Notes: generated by a model not told the origin, from the sequence alone. A stretch of 64,000 bases of DNA from Diplolepis rosae (GCA_030998225.1 JAPYXD010000677.1:11097501-11161500); one strand, 5' to 3'. Counted from the first letter of the stretch, positions 32,810-45,564 are shown. A program made the numbers and translations.

Positions 32810-34682
32810 AAAGATTTTCGGTTTCATCTGATTTGAGTATTAGAACATATGGTGAGTTTGCACAGATTAAGAAACTGAAATGGCCCCTCTTAGAGATGTC
32901 CTTGGCATAGTTAATAACGACTCGTAAGGTTCTAACGCCCATTTAATAATCTTAATTCAGGCCTCATTTGGCAAAATTTCCATTTCTGGATCTGCAAATT
33001 AGTTTCTAATAAAGCAATTACGTGTTAAACTGAACTTACGACTAAGTCTGCTCCTGTCTTTGCAAATCAGATTAGAATAAATGAACATCTATATCTACAA
33101 TATGAAATAGTACGAAAACTCCAAACTGCAATTTCATCTTGACTCAGAAATCGCAGGAATTCCAACAGTTATTCAAATTCAAATAAATTCCAATTTAAAA
33201 ATTAGATTGAATTGTTCTGCTTAATTTACATTCGCTGAGTAAAATAGATTCCATTAATTTCATAAGTAATTTATTAAAAATCAATCCTCATTTCCGCTGA
33301 GACTGAATCAGCAGAAATCGATCTCAATATAAATAGTTATATTTTATCCTATTATCACTGCTCCCTTAGGACCAAATGATTTGTTACACTTCTAAAATGA
33401 TTGCCCTTAATGTTCCAGAAAATAGTTGAATGAGGTTAAATCAAAATAAATGAAAACAGTTATGATGGTAAGTGTTGCAAAGAAACTCATTCTGTTGACA
33501 TAATGATTACCCAGAGGCCAGTAATTCAACTCTATTGGCCAATCCTTCCCCTCTGCAAGAACCGAGAAACATCTATCTCTATTCTTCCTGTTAGGACAAT
33601 TCATCCTATAAAATTGAGTCTCCAGGATTCATTCGATAGATCGAAATACTGTATCCAGTAGCAATAGAAGAAATGAACTCCTTTAATCCCAACAGGCAAC
33701 TGTCTTCTTTTCCCTCTACCCTCATCCGAACAGCCGTTATTTAGTCTGTACCACTTTGATATATATAGTTAACCCTGTAAACAGTGTGACCCTTTTCAGA
33801 AAGGAAAGTCAGCGATTCTGCAAGATTTTTCAGCTTAAATTCAAAACCCAAAGCATTTGTTTTTAAATTATTTCTGATTGCTTCAGATCGAAATAAGTGA
33901 TGTGATTATTTCTTTCCTAGAATTTTAAGAATTTATGGTTTAAATAATTATTTATCAATATTTATAGTACCTTTATAGTTAAATGAGAGGCGCCCACTTG
34001 TATAAAAATATTTATAAATAAAGAAGAACCTGAGAATAGTTTTACTGCCAATATATTAAAATTATATACTGTTCAAATTTGAGGTTAGGTTTATTTTGAA
34101 TTTAATACATTGAATACTAAAAATCTTAAATTAATATTATCTCTATTATCATAGACTGTATAGAAAATCCTTTCTTATACAATTTTTTTTTCTTTCCTCC
34201 TTTTTTGTTTGTTTTCTAATGGTTCTATTGAGGTGTGGTGATTTTGGTCCAAATTTGGTTGCGTTTTTTGTGTTTGAGGATTCGATTAGTTTCGGGTCCT
34301 TGAAGTTTTTAATTATACAATATAATGTATATAATATACATATAATAATTACATTAAATTATTTATCAAAATTCAAATTTTCATGGAATAAAACAGTTTT
34401 TATTCTTTCTTGCATTTTCCGGGGTCGCTGCAGGCCGCGGAATTTATAAATCAGCAGGGAGAAACAAGTAAAACTTAAAAAAAGTTAGTGATTTTTTTGA
34501 ATTCAACAAATTATAATTTTAATTTAACAAATTTCTCATTTTCTTCAGCAAAAATAAAATGCACATACAAAGTTGCAAGCAGCAATCGGCCGACTGAAAC
34601 GTTCGAGCTTCGAGAGCACACTTTGAAGTTAAGTCAAGATTTTTTTTTTACTCCTGTAGATGGAGGTTTACTATATACCTAA
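32810..34682 (+). CDS. Possible downstream exon pair (32810-32851 and 34549-34682)
   Basis: Two weak candidates on the Gfrl strand. The first is 42 bases with acceptor CTATATTACAG and donor TATG|GTGAGT, open only in the phase that enters with two bases (RFSVSSDLSIRTY). The second follows acceptor CTCATTTTCTTCAG and joins in phase (AKIKCTYKVASSNRPTETFE), ending at TAA 34680-34682. The two fit each other, but the first does not join exon i in phase, so a further exon would be needed between. Chance splice-like sites are common in AT-rich DNA; treat this as a lead only. Confidence 0.2.
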
Positions 34683-35532
34683 CTAGAATATGATTAAAAT
34701 ATTAAAAGATAATTTAATGTTGCAGTATTAATTCATCTTGAATGTTTAACACGTTTAACAAGCCAAAACAACAAAATTCTCATAAATTCTAAAAGAATTT
34801 ACCTGCCGGTTATATTCTTGGTAATATTCTCAGTTTCGTTACCGTTCTCATAGTAATATAACCAACTCAGAACTCTATTCCTAGTCTACAGAAACTATTG
34901 TTTGAATCGATGACAATATTGATGATATTGTATCTAATTTGGAATTTAATCAATCAAAACCAAACTTCAACGATAAGTTAATTGCTCGTAAAACTCAAAG
35001 TACTCTTTAGGGCGTCCCTTGATATCCCTTGTACTTCAGGACTCTCGTCAAATTCAATCCCTTTTAGTTCAATGAGGTTCAGTATAGTCTTCTGAAGACC
35101 TATAAAATCAATTACAGTTCCTCGAAGTTCGATAAATCAAGCTCGATTCCTTATAAATGTTTCAAAATCGCTTTACATTATTTATAAATCCATTAAACTA
35201 ATTTGATCACGTGGCTGATTTTCTTGAGTCCGTAAACGGATTTATCTGGAATAAGAAAAGGATCAGGATTGGTTCAGAGTCCTTCGGATTCAATCTGGTT
35301 TGCGCCCGGAACTATTCGGATTGATTCTAAGTTTGTCAAAAGATTTTCCCTAATCGCAAACACTTAGAACTTTTTCTGAGTTTCACATATAGAGACAAAA
35401 ATAGAGAGATGAAACTTTTTAGTTCGGAAGTGGAAATAAAAAGTTGTGTCTCCAATAAAATATCTTAATAAATTGCGAAACTATTTTATTTTAATAGTGA
35501 AATGAAGTTAGCACTTACTTAAAAATTCATTT

Positions 35533-35788
35533 TTAAGGCCATGGATCAATCGGATCACGTGACTCAATAATACATTTATTCGTTCATATAAGATAACTTT
35601 TTTAATGTACAAAGTATCTTTCTGTAAATTTGGGAAACGTAACAGTATGCAATAAAGCACGTCTATTAACTACTTTTTAGTAAACATTTTGAAAAAAATT
35701 CGAAAACAATTTTGAAAAATAAAAAAGTTATTTTACACGAACTTTGACTGGAATTTGGTCATGTGATCCGGTTGATCCATAGCCTTAA
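35533..35788. mobile_element. TTAA-flanked 248-bp element with CACGTG-like arms
   Basis: TTAA then GGCCATGGATCAATCGGATC and ACGTGAC at the left; the reverse (GTCATGTGATCCGGTTGATCCATAGCC in mirror, about 28 bases with a few mismatches) then TTAA at the right. A different family from the 6.3-kb foldbacks but with the same flanking tetranucleotide. Confidence 0.75.
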
Positions 35789-36794
35789 ACGTTCCTATTA
35801 TAGATTATTATAAGTCAAATGAAGTTTTAATTTTATTTTATTTTCATAATTACTGAAAAAAGAGTGAAACAATTTCAGATAAGAATCAGAGAGTTTAATG
35901 ACACTCGAGTGTCGCATTATATTATAGAAGGAATGTGACTCTAACCAGTAAAAACACAACTGAACAATTCTCATTCTCTCAAGTTTCTATTTATAACTAT
36001 ACTATCGTCATTAAAATTTAAAGAGACTTGTACTCGTGACACCGTTCCTATATATATATTTTTTTTCTCTCTCTCTCTTTCCCTCAATGTAGAGATGACG
36101 ACATGTAGATAACGAAGAGTCTCCTATAAAACGACTGTTATTACAAGGCTTCTTCTTATATCGCACTTTTCAAACAACATAAAGAACACAGAAATATGCG
36201 AATGTGAAAGTCAAAGAAAAATTCTATCCCAACCGCCAACCATCTGCCTGAAAATTTAATACTTCTGATTCAGACAATGTCAAGAATATTTTATAGGGAA
36301 AAATAAATCACGATTGGTACATTTTTTATGAATATTATACAAGTGAATTTCACACACGGATAGAAATTTGATGGTAGAAAATACCATTTTTGACGGCAAA
36401 ACACAACCATTAGGAATTTCTGCCAGTTAGTCCCAAAAATACGCTATTTAATATAACACGCTTCTGGAAATATCACCAAAAATGATGGTAAAAATTGAAA
36501 ATTCATATGTCAACTTTTTCTTGGACAAAATATACCTTTAAATATGTGTATGCATATCTTTCGCGTTTACATTATAAGACATTCCATAGGTTGAAATATT
36601 ACTTTCACGCATTTACGGAATATTATAATCGTAACGTTCGAAAAAGTTCCCATCAGAGTTCAAACGTTGAAATCGTAGATGGTACTTTTTCTCCTCCTTA
36701 AAAACGTGTCGGGCAATCAGCGAACAGCAAACTTCTAATACAAGTTCCAAAATTTTGAACCGCAATTGCAAGAGTAGTCTAGTGGCGTTAATTG

Positions 36795-37023
36795 TACTCT
36801 CTAAATCTGAATCAGTCAAAATCTACTGATTTTATCAGTGAAATTTGACTAATTCAAATACCTAAAAAGAGGTTACTGTGAATCAGTCAAATTTCACTGA
36901 TTACTTCAGTGAAAAGTAACTGATTTAACAGTGAAAAATATTGATGAAACATTGATGAATCAGTGAAAAGGCAAATCACCGATTCAATCAGTGAAAATTT
37001 GACTGATTGAGATTTATAGAGTA
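36795..37023. mobile_element. TACTCTCTAAA-ended element
   Basis: A 229-base copy in the opposite orientation relative to the 21.9-kb copy: TACTCTCTAAATCTGAATCA to GAGATTTATAGAGTA. The interior again is TCACTGA / TCAGTGA repeats. Confidence 0.85.
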
Positions 37024-38302
37024 GGACGTAGGAGCGTTAAGGGATTATACGTACTCAGGAGGCCAAAAAAAGCGGTTTTTCAAACAAATTTTCTGGATTT
37101 AACCGAATAACTTGAAAATTGTTATGCTTATAATATTTATTTTAAGTCTTAATCTAATATTTTTTATTTTCAAAAATTATGACTGTCAAGGCCGCTGTAG
37201 ACAATCTCCGGGTGCTCCTCAAAAAACAGATGTTTTGCGGTGTGCACGGTATCTCGTGACTGAATTATCGGAAATCAGAAAACCAAAGAGATTTTTGTAA
37301 TATAATGTATTATCTCGTAATTGGAAGAAGGAATAAGCATTATATCAATTTTTAACAAAATAGCGGCTTTTCGACATTGTTTTTTCATTTTTTATCAAAA
37401 CTTTAGCCTGGAAATATCCATAAAATGGAAAATATTTATTGGTCAGGAAAAACTTTCGTTCAATTACTAAAAAATATATTTATAAAGTTTGCGTAAAATT
37501 TGTAGACCGATCGATTCAGCCGTATCCGAGAAATCGTACACAATGATTTTCAAAACTTACATCGAGTCGTCTATTCCAGGGCCATATAATACAAGTATGT
37601 CCTCCATTTCTTCAGCAGCCTCTTACAATTCAATCTGGTGCTCTCTACGGATCATTCTTCCCTCTCGTGTTTCGGATCGACATAATTAAAACATCATATT
37701 TTGTGTGTTTTAACTTAAATATATGTATATTACGAAACTGGAATAAATAAAAATCGATTTTTTGAAAATCCTGAGTGCGTATAACCCTTTAAAAGCTGCA
37801 GGTCGTAGGTTCAATTAGCCCTCAGTCGGACCATTGTTACTCGACAAATAAATGAAGGGAGTCGACAACATGCAATGAAGATCAACAGTGGCATTACGAA
37901 ATCTTGCAATGAAAACAAATTTTTTTCTTTAATTTGGAATTATTACACTGAAAGAAATAGTATTGTATTTCTACCTAACCGAGTTTGTTAGAGAATTTCT
38001 ATGCAAATTAGAAAGAAAATCTTCTTACTTCAGTTATATTATTTTGTGTGTTAATAAATATGAATAAGAAATTAACAAATACTAGTTAAGCATATATAAT
38101 AACATGTCTTTAAATTAGCTATCAGCTCAGGAAACTTTCATAAATGTCCTGATTGTATTATCCATCGACTGTTATGCTGATTTAGCAAAACAAAATGGTT
38201 TGTTTCAAGGATGTATATTAGCGTGCGTTCAAACGTTTGCAGAGTGATCATATGTGATCATGCAAACAAAACACGTATTGCTGGTATCGATTTAATTTTT
38301 TT
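37024..38302. other. Repeat-derived stretch without a gene
   Basis: 37130-37320 (GACTGTCAAGGCCGCTGTAG, then CTCGTGACTGAATTATCGG) has a related copy near 46705-46780 (CTCGTGGACATGATATCTC), so it belongs to a dispersed repeat. The rest is AT-rich with unrecognised frames. Confidence 0.35.
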
Positions 38303-39462
38303 ACATTCTCATCATGGATGAGAAGGTATTGGTTTTATGAGAAAAATGACTTTCGAAATTTTCATCAAATCTTTACGTTTTGAGACCCCCTGAGTAAAAA
38401 AAATGGTTTTTACGAAAGTGTCTGTCTGTCTGTCTGTAGGTCGTGTGCGGCATAACTCTCGACAGAATTATCAGATTGAATTGAGCTTTGGTACACTTTA
38501 TCGGAGCCGAAAAAGTAAGGACAAGTTCGTTAACCAGCCACATCCAATCAAAATTGAGGGATGGAGCACTACTTTTGTGTTTTTGAAAATAATTTTATTA
38601 AAAAATCAAAAATTTCAATACTGGTTTTTGATAGTGCTCATAAATCTCTACAAATTATCCTCATAACATTTTTTGATTTAATCAAAATTAGAAATGTTAC
38701 AGCATATTCAAATTCGGAAAAAATCAATATCAAAATTCAATTTTTCAGTTAAATTATACGAGATACGAAAAAACGTTATGATACAATATTATTAAATAAA
38801 TAAAGACCTACAAATTTGAATTGTAACATTTTTTCATAAGATGCATATTTTTCTTTTTAATTAAAAAAAAAACTATTGAAAATCCAAAATTCAATTTTTT
38901 AACAATAATATTCGAATTACGAAAAAAACGTAAGAATACAAAGTTGTTCGTTTCAAAAAGATCTACAAATTTTGTCTGACACAGTTTCTGATAAAAGTTA
39001 TATTTTTCGTTTCAATTCCAAAAAATACGATTAAAATTCAAAAATTCCATTTTTTAGACAAAATATGTGAGATTCAAAAAAAACTTTAAGATGAAAATTG
39101 TTTGGCTAAATAAGGTCTACACATTCTTATCGAGAAATTTCTCGACAGGATGTATATTTTATGTTTTGATTTTTAATATTAAAAAAATTCGATTTTTTCC
39201 CCAAAATATGTGAGATACGAAATAAGCGTTGTTCTGTAAAATCGTTTCCTTAAATAAGGTCTACGATTGTTTTTTTCTTTTTGAGAGATTTGGAAGAAAA
39301 TAAATTATTTTAATCATGTAATTTATTAAAAAGTTACTGAAATGTATACAGAAAATTGAGCGCGAAGCGCGAGCGTCATGGTGAGAATGTGTTCCTTAAG
39401 GCTGATAGAGCCTTAAGTAAATTGAATCTCCTGTTTCACTTAAATTCAAAAAGAAATAGAGT
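38303..39462. mobile_element. 1.1-kb dispersed repeat, copy 1
   Basis: Highly similar to 50028-51186 along its length. It opens with ACATTCTCATCATGGATGAG and near its far end has the inverted form CATGGTGAGAATGT (39377-39390). It includes a TGTC tetranucleotide run (38416-38440) in GAAAGTGTCTGTCTGTCTGT, then about 800 bases of AT-rich non-coding DNA, then GAGCGCGAAGCGCGAG. After the inverted end another 70 bases, with CCTTAAGGCTGATAGAGCCT, are also shared. It has no coding capacity; family unknown. Confidence 0.8.
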
Positions 39463-39939
39463 TTGGCTAAAGAAACCATATCCATGTTTCATCTGTTGGA
39501 GCCATATCAGTTTGGATGTGTGTATTGAAAATATATTACTGGTGCAGTAGTATCCTTTCAACTATAACTGTTTTTATGAAACACCCATACAGTTTAGCTG
39601 TATCTGAGACAGCCAAACTCTTTTGCTAATATAACCAGAAAATTGTCCGTATTCACGATAAATTTCTTTCAGTGTACCATTGGAAATTATCAAATACACT
39701 TTTATTGATTTGACTTTCTAAGCTCTACTGTAGTCGAAATATGGGAATACCCGCAAGTGAAACGTACCCATCATAGATGGTCAAAATTTGCCTCAATTTT
39801 TCCATTTTCAAACATGTGCTGATTCCAAAACTGCTCTATATGATGACGTATATTTACATCAGAAGGTTCGGTAAAATGATATGAATGCTGCTATTACTTC
39901 TCATTTTAGACTCAAATTTCAGACAGACAGCGAGTAATA

Positions 39940-41244
39940 AAGGGTTTTCCAATAGGGACATAACAATTTCGTATCTTTATATGAACGCACCCTTAAACTT
40001 TTTTAATGAACTGTCAATGTCAAAACGTTAGTTAAAATCAACATTTTCATCATGGTAAAGTTCACGAACCAGCAACGTTTGAAAATTATTAAAAATTACT
40101 ACCGAAATTCTGAGTCGGTGGTCGCAACTTTAAGAGCGCTTACTCCAATTTTCGGCCGTAATAATCGTCCCACCCGACAGGCTGTGCGTGCTATAATGGA
40201 TAAATTCGAGACCAAATTTACACTATTGGACGTTCCGGTACCAAAAAGACGTCGTATTGCTCGAAGCGAAGAAAATAATCGCAGTCGTAAGTGCATCGAT
40301 TCAAAATGAGCCAAATCAGTCGATACCACGTCTTTCTCAAGAATTTGGCATCGCTCAAACGACACTGTGACGTTTTATGCAAAAAGATCTTGGCTCACAT
40401 GCTTTCAAAATTAAATTGACTCAAGAACTAAAGCCACTTGATCATTTGAAACGCCGAAACTTCTCCTCTTGGGCTCTGGCAAAGCTTGAAGAAAATGAAG
40501 AATTTCATCGAAAAATCATCTTCAGCAATAAAGCTCATTTCTGGCTGAATGGCTTTATTAATAAGCAAAATATACGATATTGGTCAGCAACAAACCCAAA
40601 TGTGCTTCTTAAAACACCTTTGCATCCGCAAAAAGTGACTTTTTGGTGCGGTTTTCATGCCGGAGGTGTGATTGGGCCGTATTTTTTCGTGGATGAAAAC
40701 GACCGTCATGTTACCGTCAATGGAGAACGCTATCGTGCTATCTTGGAAGATTATTTTTGGCCAGAATTGGATGAACTTGACATCAACGATATGTGGTTTC
40801 AAGAAGACGGTGCCACTAGCCACACAGCACGCGTCACAATCGATTTATTGAAAGGCAAATTCGGTGAACGTGTTATCTTGAGAAATGGTCCGGTCAAATG
40901 GCCGCCTCGTTCATGCGATCTAACGCCATTGGATTTCTTTTTATGGGGCCATATCAAGTCACTGGTCTATGCCAACAAGCCAGCAACTTTAGACGACCTC
41001 AAAGACAACATCCGACGCGAAATTGCCAACGTTCCGGTCGAAATGTGTGCCAGAGTGGTGGAAAATTGGGTCCAAAGAATCGACCGCTGTAAACGGGTTC
41101 GTGGTGGTCATATGACCGATATCGAATTTCATTCATAAAATGTAATACTTGCACTACACCCACAATAAATTTGAACTCAATATCTCAAAAATTTATGTGT
41201 TTTATTCATAGATAAAATTGTTATGTCCCTATTGGAAAACCCTT
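39940..41244 (+). mobile_element. Full-length mariner-like (DD41D-type) element, 1305 bp
   Basis: Perfect 30-base terminal inverted repeats beginning AAGGGTTTTCCAATAGGGAC, with TA on both sides (39938-39939 and 41245-41246). Carries one transposase gene, now broken. The near-perfect ends indicate a fairly recent insertion despite the damage to the gene. Confidence 0.93.
40052..41138 (+). pseudogene. Tc1/mariner-type transposase, DD41D class, inactivated
   Basis: Begins MVKFTNQQRLKIIKNYYRNS and ends RGGHMTDIEFHS at TAA 41138. The N-terminal DNA-binding part reads to about 40283; a frameshift then moves the frame, and a TGA interrupts the corrected frame near 40367 where Trp is expected. The first catalytic site reads FSNKAHFWLNG, with Asn for the catalytic Asp and Lys for the usual Glu. 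The second Asp (WFQEDGATSHTA) and third (DLTPLDFFLWG) are intact and 41 residues apart, placing it in the DD41D (rosa-like) branch and not the DD34D mariners. At least three independent lesions make it inactive. Confidence 0.9.
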
Positions 41245-41850
41245 TAATTGGCATAATAAACTTTACCATTATGATGGGACTTTTTCACAACTTTTTCCAA
41301 TAGTTCTGATTTACTCTCTAAAATGGTACTTCTGCATTTTTATTAAATTAAAGAAAATAATAATTATTATAATATGATTATAATCAAATTTTAAATTATA
41401 ATTAAGTTAATTCAACACTCTTAATGTAAAGGCTTGCGAAAATGACTCTATAAATAAAACTAAAAAATGGATTTACATTCCCTTAAGAAGTGATGCTCCC
41501 ATTTGTCTAATAGGAATTGAATTTCAATCCAAGAAAATATGTCCTGCAATAAGGATTTAGTAATTCGTAAACCAATGTATATGTAAATGTTTCTGTATGT
41601 ACATTATTCATGAATCCTTTTTAACGTCATTCGGATTTCAATTCTTGTGTGGAAATCCCGAGGGTGCACAATCGTATTTGTGAAGGTGCAAAGGACGGTT
41701 AAAGTTGAAAGAATATTATATTTTTCTTTGGCTTTCAAACCAGGTAAACTCTTCTTATAAAAATCTACTGATAAAAAAAAGGCGAACTTACTATCTTTAT
41801 GTACATCTACAAAAATCTGGTAAATTTTGTTCTTTTTGCCTCTTTCATAC

Positions 41851-42550
41851 ACTACCCTGCAAAAGTTTAAGTTCATTTGTTATTTAAGCCATTTAATACA
41901 AAAATTTATCTAATGATCCCAAGTTGAAGGCAAAATGTTAATTTTATAAGAATATATTACAAAAAACGTCAAATTTCGATCTTTTTGGAAAATGTTAATA
42001 ACTCTAAAAATAATTAAAATTTTTAAAAGTTTTTGGTCTCGTTTTAAAGTTTTCATAGTGATTTGTTAACTCTTCAAGATATTTTCAAAACTTTTTCCTG
42101 GATTTTACCCTGAGGTAAAAAAAAATACAAAATAGTCGTAAAATTTTAAAAATGTGTAGCTTCTCATAAGTATTTTTTATAATTCAATGTATACCATATT
42201 TTAATAAAATTTAGGAATATTTATGAAAATATTGATATTTTGTATTTATTATTATCTTTACTAGTTAGCAATTTACAATGAAGACTTACCTTTAAAACGA
42301 GACCAAAATCTTTTTAGAATATTAGTTATTTTTAGTCATTAAAGTTTTTCAAAAAGATCGAAATTTGACTTTTTTTCTAATATTTTTTTATAAAATTAAC
42401 ATTTTGCCTTCAGCTTGGGATCATTAAATGCAAAATTTTATTAACATTCATGTTATTATCGAAAGTAAAATGTTAACTTGTTTTTATGAAAATTAAGACA
42501 CTTCGACAATGGCTTAAACAACAAATAAATTAAAATTTTTGCGGGTTGTG
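41851..42550. mobile_element. 700-bp foldback element
   Basis: ACCCTGCAAAAGTTTAAGTT at the left pairs with a reverse copy ending AATTTTTGCGGGTTGTG at the right. The inner arms pair too: AAATTTCGATCTTTTTGGAA against AAAGATCGAAATTTGACTT, and TTTTGGTCTCGTTTTAAAG against CTTTAAAACGAGACCAAAA. Arms are over 200 bases with moderate divergence. Non-coding. Confidence 0.8.
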
Positions 42551-44354
42551 TAAGTCTCAAAAATCATAAAAATGCTATCAAAGCAGCATCACAAAATATT
42601 TAAACTAAATATCAATTGGTATAATTTTTTGATAAAGTGGAAAAAATGTCTGAATCTGAATTAGTCAAAACTGATCAAAACTTATCCAGATTTATAGAGA
42701 AAATTTGATAATCCAAATATAGAAAACTATATTTGATAATAATTACTATGAATCAAACAAAGTTATTAAGCAATAGTAAGTATATCTTAATGGTACTTTT
42801 TCAAGCCGAAATATTAATCTCTTTTCGGGGATTAAATAAAACGAAGGATTACTTTAATAACTAGACAAAAGAAAGCAAAATCACTTTGCATTTTTAGTAA
42901 GCCGACAGAGAATGAAAGCAGCGTTCAGACAGACGATAGAACAAGATTAAAGAACTCAAAGGTCATGGAATAAGGAACAGGAATATTCAGCATCTTTAAT
43001 AATTTAGAATGCTGTTTTCTCTAAAGAGAAGTCTCGAACTTGCAAGACTCGATCCAAACTTCTTTAAAATTTCACCTACTTTTTACTCTAGTTGTCTCTT
43101 TCTCTTCTTGTTTCTTTTACCATTAAACGTTTAATGTTTAAACCATTAAATTTTCAACTTAGTTTAAAAAAAGTATAATCATTAATTAAAATAATATAGA
43201 TAATAATGAACAATCAAGCATGATGTTTTTATTGATTCCATCCTCCATGCCCGATTGCATATTAACTGTATAATTAACATCAGTTTAAATTTACGTATTA
43301 TAATTTGATTTAATTCATCAATAGATATATTATTAAACATTTTCATATTTCGTCAAATGTTTCAAATTCTCAAATTTACTCCGTATTTATTGTCTATAAT
43401 TTCTAATTTATAGAAAATATAACTGTTCAATTTATTTGATCTCCCTGTTTTTACTAATTTTTAATTTCATAATTATCTCCGGATTTTTCATGAATATTAC
43501 AAGTATACAAGTGAATTTCACAGTATTATTGAATTAACGAAAATAATAATTAATATGATTCTAATCATATTTTAAATTATAATTAAGTTAATTAAACACT
43601 CTTAATGTAAATGCTTTCGAAAATGACTCTATAAATAAAACTAAAGAATGGATTTACATTAAATAATAATTTAATAAAGAATTACAACTTTTTTAAAGTA
43701 AACAATCAGAATAAATAGTTTAGGTTTTAAGAACATTAAAAGTTAAAAGTTTATGTAAACAGTTAAAAATGTGGAAAATGGATAATTTATCATATCTATT
43801 TCCAGTTCTTCAATAATTTAAATCTCCCTTTTTTTACTAATTTTTATTTCATAATTATCTCTTGATTTTCAACTTCGAAAATTGTTGAGGTATATCGAAA
43901 AATGTAGATTATAGAGAATTGGAAGAGTTAAATCGAAGAGATAAAGGCGAGAACAAAATTGTACATTTACTTTGCTTTCTTTGGGGAGAAAGCGTCGCTT
44001 TGCAACTTATCCTTTATCGACACAGTAGACAGTTTCTCTTTGGCAATGCTCGATTCGCTGCCGGGCTTATCGTTAAAATTTACCTGGCTTTCGTGTCTCG
44101 AATGTGTTTCAAGCGCAAAGCAGCAAGGAGGCAGTGCGCGCAAAGCCCTCCGAGCCTTTCACAATATTGGTTTTCTCAAGTTTTCAAGAGAATTCGCCAA
44201 AGTTCTTAGATGAATTCAACTTAGTTTTCGGTCAAGTCATCACAAGATTGTCTCGAACTTTTCTCAAAAAATCTTACTAGGTACACAACTTTTTCAAAAA
44301 AAAAAAAAAACTTCACATGCATTAAGAAAACTTATTGGGGTAAAGAAATTAAAG
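42551..44354. other. AT-rich stretch with a GC-richer island at 43920-44215
   Basis: 42650-42700 has a TCTGAATTAGTCAAAACTG relic of the TACTCTCTAAA family. The island at 43920-44215 is open in two overlapping plus frames (96 and 84 codons) and reads like neither a known protein nor a repeat. 41400-41480 and 43570-43650 share a near-identical AATTAAGTTAATTMAACACTC segment, a small duplicated block. Confidence 0.3.
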
Positions 44355-45564
44355 TACACTGAGAGAAATCCTATTAGTTGTGCTGACTAAAAGATCACAA
44401 CTATTTATTTTTAGTAAGCAGTACCAAAAATTTTGTAAAACTTACCAATGCTCAAAAGTCTATGGAACTAAGTATGCTACTAGTTTTTTTTTTTTTAATT
44501 GATCAAATTTATTTAGTTTCAGAAAAGTAATTATTTTATTTTCATATGTAATATTTCGTGTAATTATAAATCTTTGATAATAGTAAACTTCAAGAAATAA
44601 TTGTACAGACGAATTAGATTTTTCCTGCTTATCATTTGTTTTGAATCGTTTTGAAATCGTCACATACATTGATTACTTAAAATTTTGCTTTTGTTCTTCA
44701 TCAAAATGAGAAGAATTAAATCATGATAATTTTAAAGTATAATTGTAAACTGTTGTGCAGTTTGTGATGACCCGCGAAAAAAAAAGTTGATCTTGTTAGA
44801 TCCGGTTAGATCAAATTCCCAGATCTAACCAGATCTTGATTTTTTCGAGATCCGACCAGATCTGATCAGATCTGGAGTAGATCTGGTCATATTTAAAGTA
44901 GATCTGGTCAGATCTCGACAAAATCAAGATCTGGTTAGATCTGGGAATTAGATCTAACCAGATCTTACAAGATCAACTTTTGTTTCGCGGGGAAAAATAT
45001 GTCAAAAATTATCATTCTTTGTTACATTTTGAAAAACCATAATTAAAAAAGTTTTTCTCCTAAACAATTCTAACCTAAGAAAGTTTCCATCGACTTTAAT
45101 CGAAATAAAACAGATAGAATGATGAATTTAACATTTTTTTCAAAGTTGGAATTACTATTTTAATCATGTACGGATGAAAAAATTTATCAGTTTCTAATTA
45201 AGATATTGAAATAGTTTTTAATACAGCTATTCTCCGTTGTGTCGAAAAAATATATATTTTTTGTAATAACTAAACTGGACAAATAGTAATAACAATTAAC
45301 GCAATTAGTAAAATTTACAAAAACGTATTGGTAACTTCTATTATAAGATCAATACAATGTAGGAATGCATGAAAATAGTCCCGGCTACAAAACGGACCGG
45401 CTAATCGGATTTTGTAAGTTTTAATAAAAATGTTAATTATTGCTACTAAGTTAATCTAGCTGTAAGAACTAAGGTGTTTAGATGATACAGAGTAAAAAAC
45501 ATACTTGTGACCCTTTTTTACATAAAAAAATGGGTAGCCACGACTAATACTTTCTCTCAGTGTA
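44355..45564. mobile_element. TACACTGA-ended 1.2-kb element
   Basis: TACACTGAGAGAAA at the left and its reverse complement at the right, with TATTAGT-GTG words also matched about 20 bases further in. Non-coding. An AGATCT palindrome (44771-44991) is nested inside, so this element is the older of the two. Confidence 0.7.
44771..44991. mobile_element. AGATCT-rich palindromic element, copy 2
   Basis: Same ends (CCCGCGAAAA, TTTCGCGGG) and same GATC-studded interior as 25891-26131 but about 20 bases shorter in the middle. Outer arms match copy 1 closely. Confidence 0.9.

Noticed and set aside
34427..34449. Short exon after GCTGCAG at 34432 as the Gfrl end
   Set aside because: It would join exon i in phase and stop after 14 codons, but the upstream tract is poor as an acceptor and the peptide gives no membrane anchor.
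43959..44213. 84- and 96-codon overlapping plus frames as a gene
   Set aside because: Two competing frames over one GC-richer island, neither with a motif; kept only as an unexplained island.
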